Origin: Nicotiana tabacum
Lineage: Eukaryota; Streptophyta; Magnoliopsida; Solanales; Solanaceae
Reading direction: 5' to 3'
Assembly (NCBI RefSeq): GCF_000715075.1
Contig: NC_134084.1
Span: forward strand, 7,380,501-7,444,500
DNA length: 64,000 bases
Shown here: in pieces, positions 47,957 through 60,919 of the stretch
Position numbering within the stretch: position 1 is the first letter of the stretch
How the letters are laid out: each line of letters starts with the position of its first letter
Translations under genes and position numbers: made by a program
Notes under the pieces: generated by a model
Seen by the model: the letters and a program-made list of their open reading frames with translations, nothing else
Told to the model about the DNA's origin: nothing
Database searches by the model: none

Positions 47957-48832
47957 TAGGGGTGCCAATGGATATTTAAAATCGACTAAATCGACTGAAT
48001 CGTATCACACCGAATCGATTTTTAGATTTTTTTAATAAAATCATAGGTTTTTATATAAATCTTTAACCGTACCGATAATTAGGGTTGATTTTTTATTTTA
48101 TGAAAAAAATACCAAACCGTACCGAATAAATTTATATGAAATAAATATATTTATATATTAAGTTTAAAAATAATAAAGTATAAACTTTCCTTTGGGCCTT
48201 AGAATTACGAAAATGATTACAAGCCAACAAGTAATTGAACTCAAAATCCTAATTCCCAAACCTATTATACTACTTCTATTGGAATTAAATTATTCTAGCA
48301 TATTCACTAGCAAGACACAATGTATTCTAGCGATTATGAGTAGCAAACTACAATATATTGAATATGTTTCCTTTTGTATAATTCAAATTTATATTTTTAA
48401 ATATTTAATCTTCTGTAGACTTTATTCTTGAGTCCCAACTTGCTTAATATCTTTTCACTCGTGTGATTTATATTTTTGTTTCTTTGCTTAGTTTCTTTTG
48501 CACTGTTGTAGAATAGTTGATGGGTCCATACTCTCACCATCTCTCATATTTTGTTAATTCATCACCCTGTAAATAGAAAAATATCCAAAGAGTTTTGCTC
48601 TGTCCTATAAAAGTACGTATGTTATTGCATTCTGCTTCTACTAGTAACTTTTGAATGACATTTAAAAAAATATCAAAAATTAACCGAACCATACCAACAC
48701 TGAAGAGAAACTGACATGATTGGTGCGGTTTCTATAAGTCTAATTTTGGTTATACATAATAGAATAACCGAAAAAGTGGTATGGTACAAATTTTATAAAA
48801 TAACAGCCCGAACCGAACCATTAACACCCCTA
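47957..48832. mobile_element. Nonautonomous hAT-like element
   Basis: 876 bp; inverted ends TAGGGGTGCCAATGG and (reversed) TAGGGGTGTTAATGG; 8-bp flanks ATCAACCA and ATCGACAG (6 of 8). Subterminal 'accgaat/accgaacc' motifs, no transposase. Confidence 0.8.
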
Positions 48833-48924
48833 ATCGACAGTACGAACCGGCTTCACAATTTCGGGGTACTTAAAACTTTAAAGATCGAATAAAATTTAAA
48901 TTCTCGATTCGCCTATATATCGTA

Positions 48925-49135
48925 TTGTAACATTCAGGGGCTGATGCAATATAGAGTTATCGGGTTCAACAGAACCCAATACTTTTGGCGCAGAGTATAA
49001 ATTTATGTGTAAAAAATACTAAATTATAATAAATAATAAATATGAACTCATAACTTTAAAAATATAATGTATTCAATGCTAAAAAATTTAAATATTGAAC
49101 CCATAGAATTAAAATCTTAGATCCGCTTTTGGTAG
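48925..49135. repeat. Short dispersed repeat
   Basis: 'ggggctgatgca...cgggttcaacagaaccca...ttagatccgctttt'; same family as 39130-39350 and 49585-49750. Confidence 0.5.
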
Positions 49136-49168
49136 CACTGAACAACAAAGATCGTTTGTAACCTCTAC

Positions 49169-49349
<181 letters not shown>

Positions 49350-49584
49350 GTATTCCTAACATTTTTATTTTTCTTATAAATATTTAGAGAATATTTTTGA
49401 CCAAGTGGTAATCCGTGACACGGCATGATATAAGGTGTATGCGCCCCTGGTTATAGCATTGAACAACAGTGAAGTGGATGAGAACCATAAGGTTTCAATT
49501 CAATTCTATTGGAGGCAAAAAAACACTAAGTGATTTCTTAATTACCATCTATCCTAGTTTTGGTGGATATTCCCTGATACATGT

Positions 49585-49750
49585 TTTTAGGGGCGGAACT
49601 AATGTTCTGGCTACGAGTTCGGCGAACCCAGTAGCTTTGGTTCAAACCATGTATTTGTCTTGAAAAATTTATTGATTATCTATAATTTAACAGTTTAGAA
49701 CTCAGTAACTCAAACGATTAGAATTCCGAATCCATGAGTTTGCCAAATAT
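49585..49750. repeat. Short dispersed repeat
   Basis: 'aggggcggaactaatgttctggctacgagttcggcgaacccagtagcttt' to 'aattccgaatcc'; family of 39130 and 48925. Confidence 0.5.
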
Positions 49751-50016
49751 CCCGTGGAATCAATCGAGGCGCACACAAACTGACTTGGACATTATAGTTA
49801 TAAGAAGAAATGGCTCCAATACTTAAAACTATAAAGATCGAATCAAATTTAAATCCTCAATTTGCGGCTATGTCTTGTTGCATTAAACAACAAAGATCGT
49901 TGTCATGTATCCCATTGAGCTAGTACATTGGTTTGGATTTGAGGTTGTGGGTTTCAAATAAAACTTTAATTACTTTCATCAATTTAGCAATAACTTACCT
50001 AGATTTAATGTCCAGC

Positions 50017-50121
<105 letters not shown>

Positions 50122-50446
50122 TAAATAAAAAAATTGGTGAAGCGGCAGATGACACCATATGAAAAATATAATATATGTGTCCAACCATAATGTCATTATC
50201 TGCCATCTAATTTATGAAAACTGCTCTGAATGTGATGTACTCTCTATAAAACCAACTGAATCATATTTATATTTTGCATGCAAAAAATTTCTTCGGTTTG
50301 CCTAAATAGTGAAATGGAGTATGATTTAGGATCCTTTTTTTTTTACACAGTTTTGGCAATTGGGATTTTGCCATTTATTGTTTGCTAAAGAGAGCAAATG
50401 ACTGGTTTTATACTAGCAAATTTAGTTCAAACAAGTACTACTTCAT

Positions 50447-50932
50447 TGTATGGGTCTAAATTTGGATGACTACGGCCGTTGATGAATACGACAAACAACG
50501 AGATCCTCGTAGCTCAACGTTCTGCTGAGGACGACAGACAAGCAAACAAAGACTACACGACTTTTACAGTAGTGTAGGTGCATGAGGGGGCATTAGGAAT
50601 ATTCCTTCAAATATTCCCTATGATTTGTTTTTTAGGGTTTAGAAGGGGTTTGTCCCTTATATATATATATATATAGTGGAAAAACAACCTTGTAAGGGGC
50701 TCTCTTTTTTCTGCTTTTTCAGCTGAGAACATTCACTGTAATACTTGCCTACATAAACGATTAGTATCTTTATTATTTGATCACTCATCCTCACAAGATC
50801 AAGAAGTATTATCCTCTGTGTTCACCTTGTATACCTTTTGTTCTAGAGATTATTATACTTAGCTAAGATGTACCCCTTCATTTTCTTTGATTGATTTGTT
50901 CAAAAAGGTTTCAATATTTTTTGAGTCAAACA
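50447..50932 (+). repeat. 5' LTR of the Tat element
   Basis: 486 bp, starts TGTATGGGTC and ends GAGTCAAACA. Bases 50447-50690 and 50845-50932 match the right LTR closely; the centre does not. Confidence 0.88.
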
Positions 50933-50935
50933 ATT

Positions 50936-50953
50936 TGGCGCCGTCTGTGAGGA
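50936..50953 (+). promoter_or_regulatory. Primer binding site (tRNA-Asp-like)
   Basis: TGGCGCCGTCTGTGAGGA three bases inside the left LTR; begins like plant gypsy PBSs said to pair with tRNA-Asp (TGGCGCCG...). The second copy at 61831 has GTGGGGA at the end. Confidence 0.7.
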
Positions 50954-51031
50954 TTTCTATAGCTGAGATTTTAGTTTGTCTAGATCCTTGAAAGGGATAA
51001 TCAACTCTTCTTAACCTCGGAAAGACCAACA

Positions 51032-52507
51032 ATGACAGGAAAGGGGGAACAACCTCCTAAATTCCCTCAATGAGGCTAGTGGAGAAGACAACGAAAACGT
51101 AATACCAAGTGCTACACCAGAGGGAGAGATCTCACCCCCCTATACGAGGGTTTAACTGTCTCGCACGAGAGGGAAACCTCAACATCCGCAGCAGAAGAAG
51201 CACCATCGGTTGTGAAAAGGCTATTAGAAGAGTGGTTGACAAACACCTTAAGTAGCATACTTGACAAACCCGTTCAAAGGGATACCGGAGGCACAATACC
51301 CGCAGAAACCGCAATTGTCGACGATGAGCCAGAAACTCCACGCACAGGTAACACTCATACTGTCATTGATGCAGTAACGATGCACTTACGTCCATCTTAA
51401 AGAAAATGGAAGAGATGAAAAATGAGAACAAAACGCTCTGCGATCAGATAAAGGAGCATCAGGAAAGGGTCCATAAAATACCGGGCGCTCCGAAGCTGCT
51501 ACCAAAACGTGACGTAGGCCGATTCGTCGAACAACCATACAGTGGAGGGACGGCTCCCCACTTTATTCCGAAAACCTTCAAAATTCCGCCATACTTGAAA
51601 ATATATGATGGCACCACGGGCCGGAAGATCACATAATCCACTACATCACTGCAGTAAAAGGCAACGATCTGTCAAAAGAACAGTTGCCATCGGTGCTGCT
51701 GAAAAAGTTTGGCGAAACTCTGATCGGGGGAGCGTTGACATGGTATTCCCAACTACCAGCACGATCAATATCAACGTTCGAAGAAATGGCAAATAAATTC
51801 ACCACTGCTCACGCGGGAGCGAAAAAGGCAGAGGCCAGGGTAAATGATATCTTCGCCATAAGGCAGACGACAGATGAAGGGCTTCGGGATTTCCTAGCCC
51901 ATTTCAACAGGGTAAGAATGAGCCTACCAAATGTATCAGAAGGGATGGCGGTAGCAGCCTTCCAAAATGAGTTAAATAGAAACGGGTCAAAAGCAACCAA
52001 GAAGTTGCTAAGTAGACTCATGAAATACCCTCCCTCCACATGGGAAGAAATCCATAATGCTATTGTGCCGAAATAAGGGCAGACGAAGATGACCTAAATG
52101 GTCTGATCCAACGGCTAACATCGGTCCAAACCGAAACGAGGAGAGATCGCCGCAATGATGGTCGAAGGGACCAACTATCTCGTTTCAATCGTGAAAGGCA
52201 TCAGCCCTACATTCGAACATCTATCCCACCTCCTCTGCGACATGCAGATGCCACGCCTCGACATACCGCGACACATCAAAATGAAAGAGGTATGCCTCCA
52301 CTGTTATCTGCTCATAACTTTTGTGTTTCTCCTTCAGAAATAGTGTATGCACTACAAAAGCTTGGCACAAAGGTGCAGTGGCCGCAAAAGATGAAGTCAG
52401 ACCCGAGCACCCGGATATCAAACGTTCTATGTGAATTCCACCAGGAAAGAGGGCACAAGACCGAAGACTGCATAGGTCTGCGACATGAAGTGGTAAGAAT
52501 GCTTAAT
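51032..52507 (+). pseudogene. Tat gag, disrupted
   Basis: ATG at 51032 stops after 13 codons. The Retrotrans_gag domain follows in two frames: KTFKIPPYLKIYDGTTG to about 51622, then a one-base deletion, then EDHIIHYITAVKG, FGETLIGGALTWYSQLP, FEEMANKFTTAHAG and SKATKKLLSRLMKYPPSTWE to 52076. A zinc-knuckle-like CEFHQERGHKTEDC lies near 52430-52475. Confidence 0.85.
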
Positions 52508-52618
52508 TAGGGATATCTGAAAGAACTGCTGAGCGATCGAGGATGGGTTAACCTCACTCGTGGATGCGATCAACCTCAAGGACCCCCAAAACCACCTTCA
52601 CCACCTCGTACCATACAA

Positions 52619-53213
52619 ATGATCATTGGCGGCGGCGATGATATAGTAATCAACCATGTGAAATTCACCACCACACACAAACTCAAGCAGACAGTCGCTG
52701 ACGAACGGTACGACGACCTTGAAGATAGTATCATCTTTGATAAGTTAGATACTAACAATTTGTCTTTTCCTCACTATGATGCTTTGGTTATAACTTTATG
52801 TATCGCGGATACCGATGTAAAAAGAATAATGGTGGATGATGGAAGTGGCACGTGTATTATTCATCCACGAGTCCTCATATAGATGAGACTCGAGGATAAG
52901 ATAGTACCATGCTGCATAACACTAACGGGTTTTAATAATGCAGTGGAACGAACCTCTGAGAGATAGTGTTACCCGTTCTGGAAGGAGGAGTCACTATGGA
53001 AATGACGTTTCACGTCATGAACCAGGAAACAACCTACAACGCCATTATAGAGTGTCCATGGATACACGCCATGCGAGCAGTTCCGTCAAGTTTCTATCAA
53101 GTAATCAAGTTTTCTACCCCATGGGGGATATTCAACATCCGGGGCGAGCAACGCACCACCCAAGACTGCACATACACCCAACAACTAAAGGGGGCAAGTG
53201 CGGAAGCATAACA
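52619..53213 (+). pseudogene. Tat retropepsin-like protease region, disrupted
   Basis: IMVDDGSGTCIIHPRVL holds the aspartic-protease-like D-G-S-G at about 52833-52850, preceded by TTTHKLKQTVADERYDD. After a stop and frame change at 52880-52966 the C-terminal half runs LPVLEGGVTMEMTFHV...YNAIIECPWIHAM and FSTPWGIFNIRGEQRTTQD to 53213. Confidence 0.75.
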
Positions 53214-53319
53214 ATCAGCCATATCGGGAACCAAATCCAACATACAAATAGAGGCCATCAAAGACCCAAATGTCATCGAAGCTTGCAAGGCAACCGTAGA
53301 AGACCTCGACCCCATTTAG

Positions 53320-54890
53320 TTGGACAATACTTACAGCACGAAGATTGCTTATATCGGACACAACCTCTCAGAACCAGGTAAGTTTCAAGAGTTCTTAACT
53401 AACAATGCCGATTGTTTTGCCTTTTACCATTCAAATATGTCGGGAATCCCAAGGGACATCGCCACACACAGGCTGAATGTCGACCCTCTTTACCTGCCAG
53501 TGCGGCAAATGAGGAGAAAGTTCAACGCCACAATCAACGATGCAGTCAGTGAAGAAGTTGATAAGTTGCTCTCTAATGGCTCCGTCCGAGAATCGAAGTA
53601 TCCTCAGTGGGTCGCCAATGTGGTCATAGTAAAAAAAAATGGGAAGTGGGGGATGTGTGTCGACTTCACCAACCTGAACAAAGCGTGCCCGAAGGATTCA
53701 TTTCCGTTACCACATATCGACCAACTCAGCGACACAACGGTGGGGCACGAGCTATTAAGCTTCTTAGACGCCTATTTTGGTTACAACCAAATTCTAATGG
53801 AAGAAGAAGACCAAGAAAAGACCAACTTCATCACTCATCAAGGAACATACTACTACAGAGTCATGTCGTTCGGGCTCAAAAACGCAGGGGCGACGTATCA
53901 AAGGTTAGTCACCAAAATGTTCAAAGAACAACTCGGAAAGACTATGGAGGTCTACATCGACGACATGCTGGTGAAGTCGAAAAGGAAGGAGGATCACATT
54001 GGTCATCTAAAGAAAGCCTTCGAAATATTGAGGCGATACAAGATGGAATTGAATCCCGATAAATGCGCCTTTGGTGTAACCTCAAGAAAGTTCCTTGGTT
54101 TCTTGGTGTCACAAAAGGGTATCGAAGTCAACCCGGATCAGATCAAGGTCATCGACGGAATACCGGAGACGTTAACTAGCAAAAAACAGGTACAGAAATT
54201 GACAGGGCGAATAGCCGCCTTGTCGAGGTTCATCTCACGATCGTCAGACATATGCCATAAGTTTTTTAATGTACTAAGAAAGGATCACGGGCTACAATGG
54301 AATTCAGAATGCATTGACAACTTAAGAAAACTGAAAGCATACATGTCCTCACCACCACTACTTGTCAAGGCAGACCCGGGCGAATGCCTCTTAGTGTACC
54401 TACCAATCTCCAAAGTCGCAGTAAGTGCAGTTCTAGTCTGCGAAAACAAAGGTACGCAATCTCCAATTTATTATATCAGCAAAACCTTAGTTGATGCCAA
54501 AACAAGGTACCCCCACCTTGAGAAACTAGCTCTGGCATTAGTCGTAGCTTCACGAAAGCTTAGACCATATTTTTAATGTCACCCCATAAAGGTGGTGACA
54601 ACCTTCCCCCTCAGGGGCATCCTACACAAACCTGAACTATCGGGTAGGTTGGCCAAATGGGCCATAGAATTAAGTGTGCACGATATAACATACCAACCGC
54701 GAACTGCTATCAAGTCGCAGGTGCTCGCCGATTTCTTCGCCGATTTCAGCACGAAAGTATTGCCTGAAGTAGAGCAGGAGGCGCTCTGCGCTTTCGCACA
54801 TTCCGACCTTTGGGTCCTTTATACCGACGACGCATCTAATGCATCGCATCGAGATTGGGACTCATCCTCAAGGTTCCCGCGGGTAAAGTA
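53320..54890 (+). pseudogene. Tat reverse transcriptase-RNase H, nearly intact RT
   Basis: An open stretch of 418 codons to 54576 with RT landmarks: SGIPRDIATHRLNVDP, VVIVKKNGKWGMCVDFTNLN, KACPKDSFPLPHID, LLSFLDAYFGYNQI, YRVMSFGLKNAGATYQRL and VYIDDMLVKS (catalytic YIDD). The RNase H-like domain (ADPGECLLVYLPISKVAVSA, SPIYYISKTL) is cut by TAA at 54574-54576 (where Gln is usual) and continues in frame as CHPIKVVTTFPLRGILHKPE to WVLYTDDASN near 54840. No frameshift within the RT itself. Confidence 0.9.
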
Positions 54891-55320
54891 ATTCGCCAGT
54901 CCATACGATGCCCTGAGATTACTAACAACGAGGTCGATTATGAAGCTATGATTGCAGGATTGAAATTAACCCTCAAATATGGCGCTTGACGACTCGTTCT
55001 CCATTGCGACTCTTAACTCGTAGTGAACCAAGTCACTGGAACTTTCCAAATAAAAGAATAGAGACTGCAAAAGTACCAGTCAAAAATTCACAAACTGCTG
55101 CCAGAATTTGACGAATGTCGCCTCGACCAGATACCCAGGGTGCAGAATATCGAAGCAGACGGTCTCGCCAAGCTAGCGGCAGCCACCAGAAATATCAACA
55201 AGGAAAACATAGTCACTCTTCTCCATTCCTCAATAGACCAGGTCGAGGTACATTTTGTAAACCTAACTTGGGACTAGCGCAACCATATCGTAACATATTT
55301 TCAGGATGGAACGTTCCCAT
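54810..55320 (+). pseudogene. Second (archaeal-type) RNase H of the Tat element, frameshifted
   Basis: Pieces in several frames: LWVLYTDDASNA, then IRCPEITNNEVDYEAMIAGLK (catalytic E), LVLHCDS (catalytic D) and VQNIEADGLAKLAAATRNIN (last catalytic D). Such an additional RNase H downstream of the first is a hallmark of the Tat group. At least two stops and one frameshift. Confidence 0.7.
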
Positions 55321-55442
55321 AAGATAATAAAGAAGCCAAAAAGCTTCGAATACAGGCAACGAGATACAGCCTCGTAAACTGTGATCTTTACAAAAGAACG
55401 TTTGGCAGCCCCCTAACCAAGTGTCTAGGGCCAAATCAAACA

Positions 55443-56508
55443 AGGCAAGTACTAGAAGAAGTACACGAGGGGCACTGCGACACCTATACGGGAAACTGTG
55501 CCCTTGTCAGATGCCTCATCCGCGTCGGGTACTACTGGCCCACCATGAAAAAAGAAGCCGCAGATTATGTCAGGAAGTGCGAACAGTGTCAAAAATACGC
55601 CCATATGATACACCAAGCAAGATAACTCCTGCATTCTGCCTTCTACATAGCCATTCATAAAGTTGGGGATGGATATTGTCGGACCCCTCCCAGCAGGACG
55701 AGGTAAGGTACGCTTCCTTTTGGTTTTAATTGACTATTTTTCTAAATGGGTGGAAGCAAGTGCATACACCCAAATACGTGAGCAAGAAGTTATCGCGTTC
55801 ATATGGAAAAATATAATATGTCACTTCGGCATTCCTAAAGAAATCAGTTGCGACAACGGACCTCAGTTTGTCGAAAAGAAAATGATTGAGTTTTTTGAAA
55901 AATGGCACATCAAGAGAATACTGTCCACACCATACCATCCCGCCGGCAACGGCCAAGCCAAATCCTCCAATAAAATGATACTAAATATATTGAAAAAGAA
56001 GCTCGAGGATGCCAAGGGGCTATTGCCTGAACTACTACCAGAAGTACTATGGGCATACCGCACTACGCCAAAAACTAGCACAGGCGAGATGCCATATTCG
56101 CTAGTTTACGGGACTGACGCGGTTATACCCGTCGAAGTCGGAGAACCTAGCCTGAGATACTCCAACGAAAGTGCACCAAGCAACGACGAAAGTAGGCTAC
56201 AAGATCTGGATGAAGTCGAAGAATGAAGAGATATGAACCACGTAAGAATAGTAGTCCAAAAGCAACAGGCAGAAAGGTACTATAACAAGAAGGCCAAAGT
56301 ATGACCGCTCAAGGTTGGAGAATATGTCCTCAAAGCTAAAACACAAACAACGAAAGACCCTAATGAGGGAAAATTGGGAACAAACTGGGAAGGGCCATAC
56401 AAAATCACGGCGGCAGCAAACAAAGGAGCATTCCAGTTAGAGACAATAGAAGGAAAACTACTCCAAAACAATTGAAATGTCACCCATCTCAAATACTTCT
56501 ATTTCTGA
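55443..56508 (+). pseudogene. Tat integrase with GPY/F-like C-terminus, disrupted
   Basis: HHCC zinc finger (HEGHCDTYTG ... CEQCQKYA) at 55460-55610 in another frame. Core from 55663: DIVGPLPAGRG (D), DYFSKWVEA, ISCDNGPQFVEKK (D), HPAGNGQAKSSNKM (aligned with the usual NGQAE: the catalytic Glu is replaced by Lys), then ALWAYRT-like EVLWAYRTTPKTSTGEMPYS. After TGA at 56224-56226 the C-terminus continues with LGTNWEGPYKI (GPY/F motif) to a stop at 56506. Confidence 0.85.
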
Positions 56509-56769
56509 AAAGAGGCGCCACCTAAGTCGTACTCTTTTTCCCTCATCCTAGTTTTGTACCAATCGGGTTTTCTTGGTGAGGTTTCTAATGAGGCAGCAAG
56601 GGGGACGTCTCGAGGTCCGAAGTATTGTTCATTACCCTGCCCGTCGACGTGATCTCCAGGCTGAGTAATGAAGGGACTAGGTATAGATAGCCAAATCTCC
56701 ATTGTATGTACAAAGTCAACATGTATTTCCTATAGGAATATAATCAAATCTCCAATGTATGAATGAAAA

Positions 56770-58082
56770 TCCTAATGGCCAAGGCCATCGACAAAAATAC
56801 AAGTTCGACTTCATGTTGACTACGACGGGATTCTGCTTCGAGCTAGCTCAAAAGTAATATCCCAATAGCTAAGGCCATCGACAAAAGCATGAGTTTGACT
56901 TCTCTCGAACCACGACGGGATCCTACTTCGACGCCAACTCGAAAGTAACATCCCAATGGCTAAGGCCATCGACAAAAGCATGAGTTCGACTTCGCTCGAA
57001 CTACGATGGGATCCTACTTCAACGCCAACTCGAAAGTAACATCCCAATGGCTAAGGCCATAGACAAAAAAAGCATGAGTTCGACTTCGCTCGAACTACGA
57101 CGGGATCCTACTTCGACGCCAGCTCGAAAGTAACATCCCAATGGCTAAGTCCATCGACAAAAAAATGAGTTCAACTTTGCTCGAACTACGACGGGATCCT
57201 ACTTCGATGCCAGCTTGAAAGTAACATCCCAATGGCTAAGCCCATCGACAAAAAAAAAGCATGAGTTCGACTTCGCTCGAACTATGACGGGATCCTACTT
57301 CGACGCCAGTTCGAAAGTAATATCCTAATGGTTAAGGCCATCGACAAAAAAATGAGTTCGACTTTGCTCGAACTACGACGGGATCCTACTTCGACTCCAG
57401 CTCAAAAGTATCATCCCAATGGCTAAGGCCATCGACAAAAGCATGAGTTCGACTTCGCTCGAACTATGACGGGATCTTGCTTTGACGCCAGCTCGAAAGT
57501 AACATCTCAATGGCTAAGGCCATAGACAAAAAAAGCATGAGTTCGACTTTGCTCGAACTACAACGGGATCCTACTTCAGCGCCAGCTCGAAAGTAACATC
57601 CCAATGGCTAAGGACATCGACAAAAAAATGAGTTCGACTTCGCTCGAACTACGACAAGATCCTACTTTGATGTCGGCTCAAAAGTAACATCCCAATGGCT
57701 AAGTCCATCGACAAAAAAAACATGAGTTCGACTTCGCTCGAACTACGACGGGATCCTACTTCGACGCCAGCTCGAAAGTAACATCCTAATGGCCAAGGCC
57801 ATCAACCAAAGCATGAGTTCGACTTCGCTCGAACTACGATGGGATACTACTTTGATGCCAGCTCGAAAGTAACATCCCAATGGCCAAGAACATCGACAAA
57901 AGCATGAGTTCGATTTCGCTCGAACTATAACGGGATACTACTTCGATGCCAACTCGAAATTAACATCCCAATGGTTAAGGTCATCGACAAAAGCATGAGT
58001 TCGACTTCACTCGAACTACGATGTGATACTACTTCGACGCCAGCTCAAAAGTAGCATCCCATAGGCTAAGGCCATCGCCAAA
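56770..58082. repeat. 91-bp minisatellite, about 15 copies
   Basis: Unit read as AACATCCCAATGGCTAAGGCC, ATCGACAAAA, GCATGAGTTCGACTTCGCTCGAACTACG, ACGGGATCCTACTTCGACGCCAGCTCGAAAGT (split here for clarity). Spacing is 91-96 bp, the variation arising mainly from 3-9 A residues after ATCGAC. Each unit contains the dyad GTTCGACTTCGCTCGAAC. It lies between integrase and the antisense gene. Confidence 0.93.
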
Positions 58083-58287
58083 AGAAAAGGGTCCGACCTC
58101 ACCTGAAGTAAAATTGGCTTAATAATTCGAAAAGTACCTGGGGTATCATAAATATTACAAAGATCATCACCGAATCGACAAAACAATTTCTTCATTACAA
58201 CAAAGTATTACTATAACCTATATTTACAACGGGCTCAAGCATGCCCTTACAAAAACCCTGAAGCAAAAAATAAGTACAAACCAAAAA

Positions 58288-60919
58288 TTACACATCATCC
58301 CCGGTAGGATATGCATATTCATAACAAGAGTCAGAGGCAAGACGGTTCGCATCATCAGAGTTGATATCATCCCCGTCAGGCTTAAGAGGGTCGTATCTGT
58401 ATGCCTCACGATCTGCATAAGCTTCAGCACACATACCCTAAAGTTCTACTTCAGATGCCCTCCCGTCAGCATAAAGAGCCTTGTACACATCGAGTCGAGC
58501 CTCAGCATGAACCCACAACTCGTATAAACGACAAGGCACGACAGGGTCGGCCGAGGCACGAGACGTAGAAGGTTGCGAGCGTTGACTCGCGTCCTCCATT
58601 CTCAATGATGCCACTTGCTCGGTCAACATAGATAGCTTCACCTCTAACTCCTTAACACGCCTATCAAGCCTCACTACCTTGAGTGCGGATGCCTCTTCAT
58701 CCTTGGTCCGCTCCGACCTACAGAGACAGAGGGTATCCTCAAAAATTGCCGCTTCAGAAATAGCAGTCACCGACTTATCGGCAGTGACACTCAGCTCACC
58801 CTTAAGCCCATCAATCTCCGCTGCCTTCGTACCCAATTCAATAGTCAAACTGACCACCTTTGCTTGCAAGTTGGTATTCTCAGCCATCACCCCTCTACTT
58901 AACTCGAGCTCATCTTCCTTCACCTTAAGTGATGCCTCAAGTTCACTGTTGTGGACAACGGCCTTCATAAGGTCCTCATCTCGCTCCCTCATCTCCTCGA
59001 CCTTGCGCGCTAGTTGATCTACCCTTTGTTTAAGCCCCTCACGAAACAATTAAAAATCAGGGTCCTGATTATAGATGTCGATCATCGCCCAATACTTAGT
59101 GCGATATTTTTGATATTTGGAAGACATCTTCCCGTAGATGGCCATCCTCTTCCTCTCCCGGCGCTCGCACTCAGTCTCTATGATAAGGGTTTGGCACAAT
59201 AAGAAAGAAGGTAAAATAAAAAGATAAATCGGCAATAACAAAGCAAACCCAACAACCAAAAGGAAAAAAAAGACATCTACCCGCAAGGCCATGCCGACAA
59301 AGTTTCGAGACAACTCCATATCGCTCATCGCTCTACGTGCCTCACTCTTGGGGGCAGCACATAAAGGGGCTAAAGAAGACGCCACCTGATCACAGTTTGA
59401 CAACAAGTTGTAGTCCTCTAGGACAACTATATGCCGATCAGAACCCTCCATTCTGACCTACACATGAGTATGGCATTCTAAAAACTCACGAACGTCCTTC
59501 GGGTCGACATTTGAACTCGAGCCTTCGCCCTCGACGTGCAGGCCCCCTCCAACATTGGATGACGCGCCTCCCTTAGTGGAGCGCACAGAGCCGCCTCCTA
59601 GGTAAACCCCTTCCGCTTGGGGAGACCTCCCCACTAAGATAGCGTCGGCCATAAATGTGGGCACAGGTGCTGTTTGCGATGCACCCACCCTACTTCTACC
59701 AGTGTCCACATCCATATCCTTCCCAAGCTCCACTCTCCTCCTTTTTCTCAGTAACAACTCATCCCCATTAGAGGACTCTTCCAAGAGGTGAGGGGTCGGT
59801 ATGGAACAAGACTTATCCCTCACGACCATATCTCGAGAGGACCCTCCATTTGAATCGGCTGAGTATGACCCCTTCGAACAGATTCATTCAAAGTAAACTG
59901 CATTCCTGCAGCAACAACGACATGTTGGAATGCAGGGACTGGGGCCCTCCACCTAGAAGCTCCTCGACCTGTCATCATGAAGATTCGTATCAATAGATAA
60001 CGGTGTATAACCAACGAAGTAATATATGGGAAGATATTTACCAGATGAAACTCTCGGTCCATAACATTTCACGAAGGCGGGCCAATCTCGGGTCTCCGCT
60101 ACATGGGGCAATAAGCGGGCTACCCAATCTCTTATACCCGCAATAGGGTGGGGTAGACGCTCTATAGCTGCAAACGAGAAGCAAACAAACCCTATAATGA
60201 ATGAAGAGGAAAAGAAAGAGTAAAACAAGTGGCGACACTTACGATTCTCATTCTACCGCTCCGGGAACCTAGCGGGGTCAGAAACAAGGTGTTCGGTTTT
60301 GACAAAGAAGTACTTATGCCAAAACTTGCGACTTGCTCAGTCGTCGGTCCCAACCACCAGCTCCTTTGTTCGACGGTGCCTCAAATGCACCATAGTGCCC
60401 CTATGAAAGCTGGGCGAGAACAGGTGCAAGAGGTGGTGGACAATAACCTCGCACCCCGCCAACTCCGCATACTTCATAACAACAGATGTATCTTAAGCGT
60501 GTATGGTGAAAGTTGCGCCGGGAAACTTGATAGAATCTACATAACTCTTCCGCTAATGGAAAAAGGGGGAAAGAATAACCGATCACGAAGGGGTACTCAT
60601 AAAAAGCGCAGTACCCGGGCCTATGAACTTCCACGAAGTCCCTTCCCGCTGGAACCATATCAACATGAGCGGGGATTCTATACTTTGTACAGAGAGCATC
60701 AATATGAACTTGTTCTGTTTCAGAGAGCACAGGGGTAGGAGTAGGGGGAGGATCCTTGATGAAGTCGCTTCGAGACATGGGGTGTCTCGGCAACAACTCC
60801 TCCACAGTGGGAAAACTATCCCCCTCTTTCATCGTCATATCCTCACTGCCAGAAGGGAGTACCATGGACAACGGGGCTGTGTCAGAAACGCCCTCACGAG
60901 ATCGATGTGTTCTAGACAT
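58288..60919 (-). pseudogene. Antisense gene of the Tat element ('putative gypsy type transposon' protein), disrupted
   Basis: Minus-strand gene between integrase and the right LTR. ATG at 60919 (MSRTHRSREG). The N-terminal domain has IPAHVDMVPAGRD, YEYPFVIGYSFPLFPLAEEL and FYQVSRRN, resembling the plant family named Transposase_28/putative gypsy type transposon. After a frameshift near 60400 the text continues as KFWHKYFFVKTEHLVSDPAR with a TAG in place of Trp, then a donor-like CGTAAGT at 60238-60244. Further exon-like pieces: LPHPIAGIRDWVARLLPHVA, a Ser/Gly-rich linker (59458-59829), SEARRAMSDMELSRNFVGMA, and a coiled coil (58438-59049, heptads ELEASLKVKEDELELSR). After one TAG at 58438-58440 the frame reads GMCAEAYADREAYRYDP to a stop at 58288. 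Confidence 0.75.

Noticed and set aside
56770..58082. Regularly spaced repeats considered as a CRISPR array
   Set aside because: The whole 91-bp unit repeats without unique spacers, and the context is a plant retrotransposon.
58679..59017. 112-codon plus-strand frame rich in serine
   Set aside because: It is antisense to the coiled-coil exon, whose heptad pattern and charge are protein-like on the minus strand.
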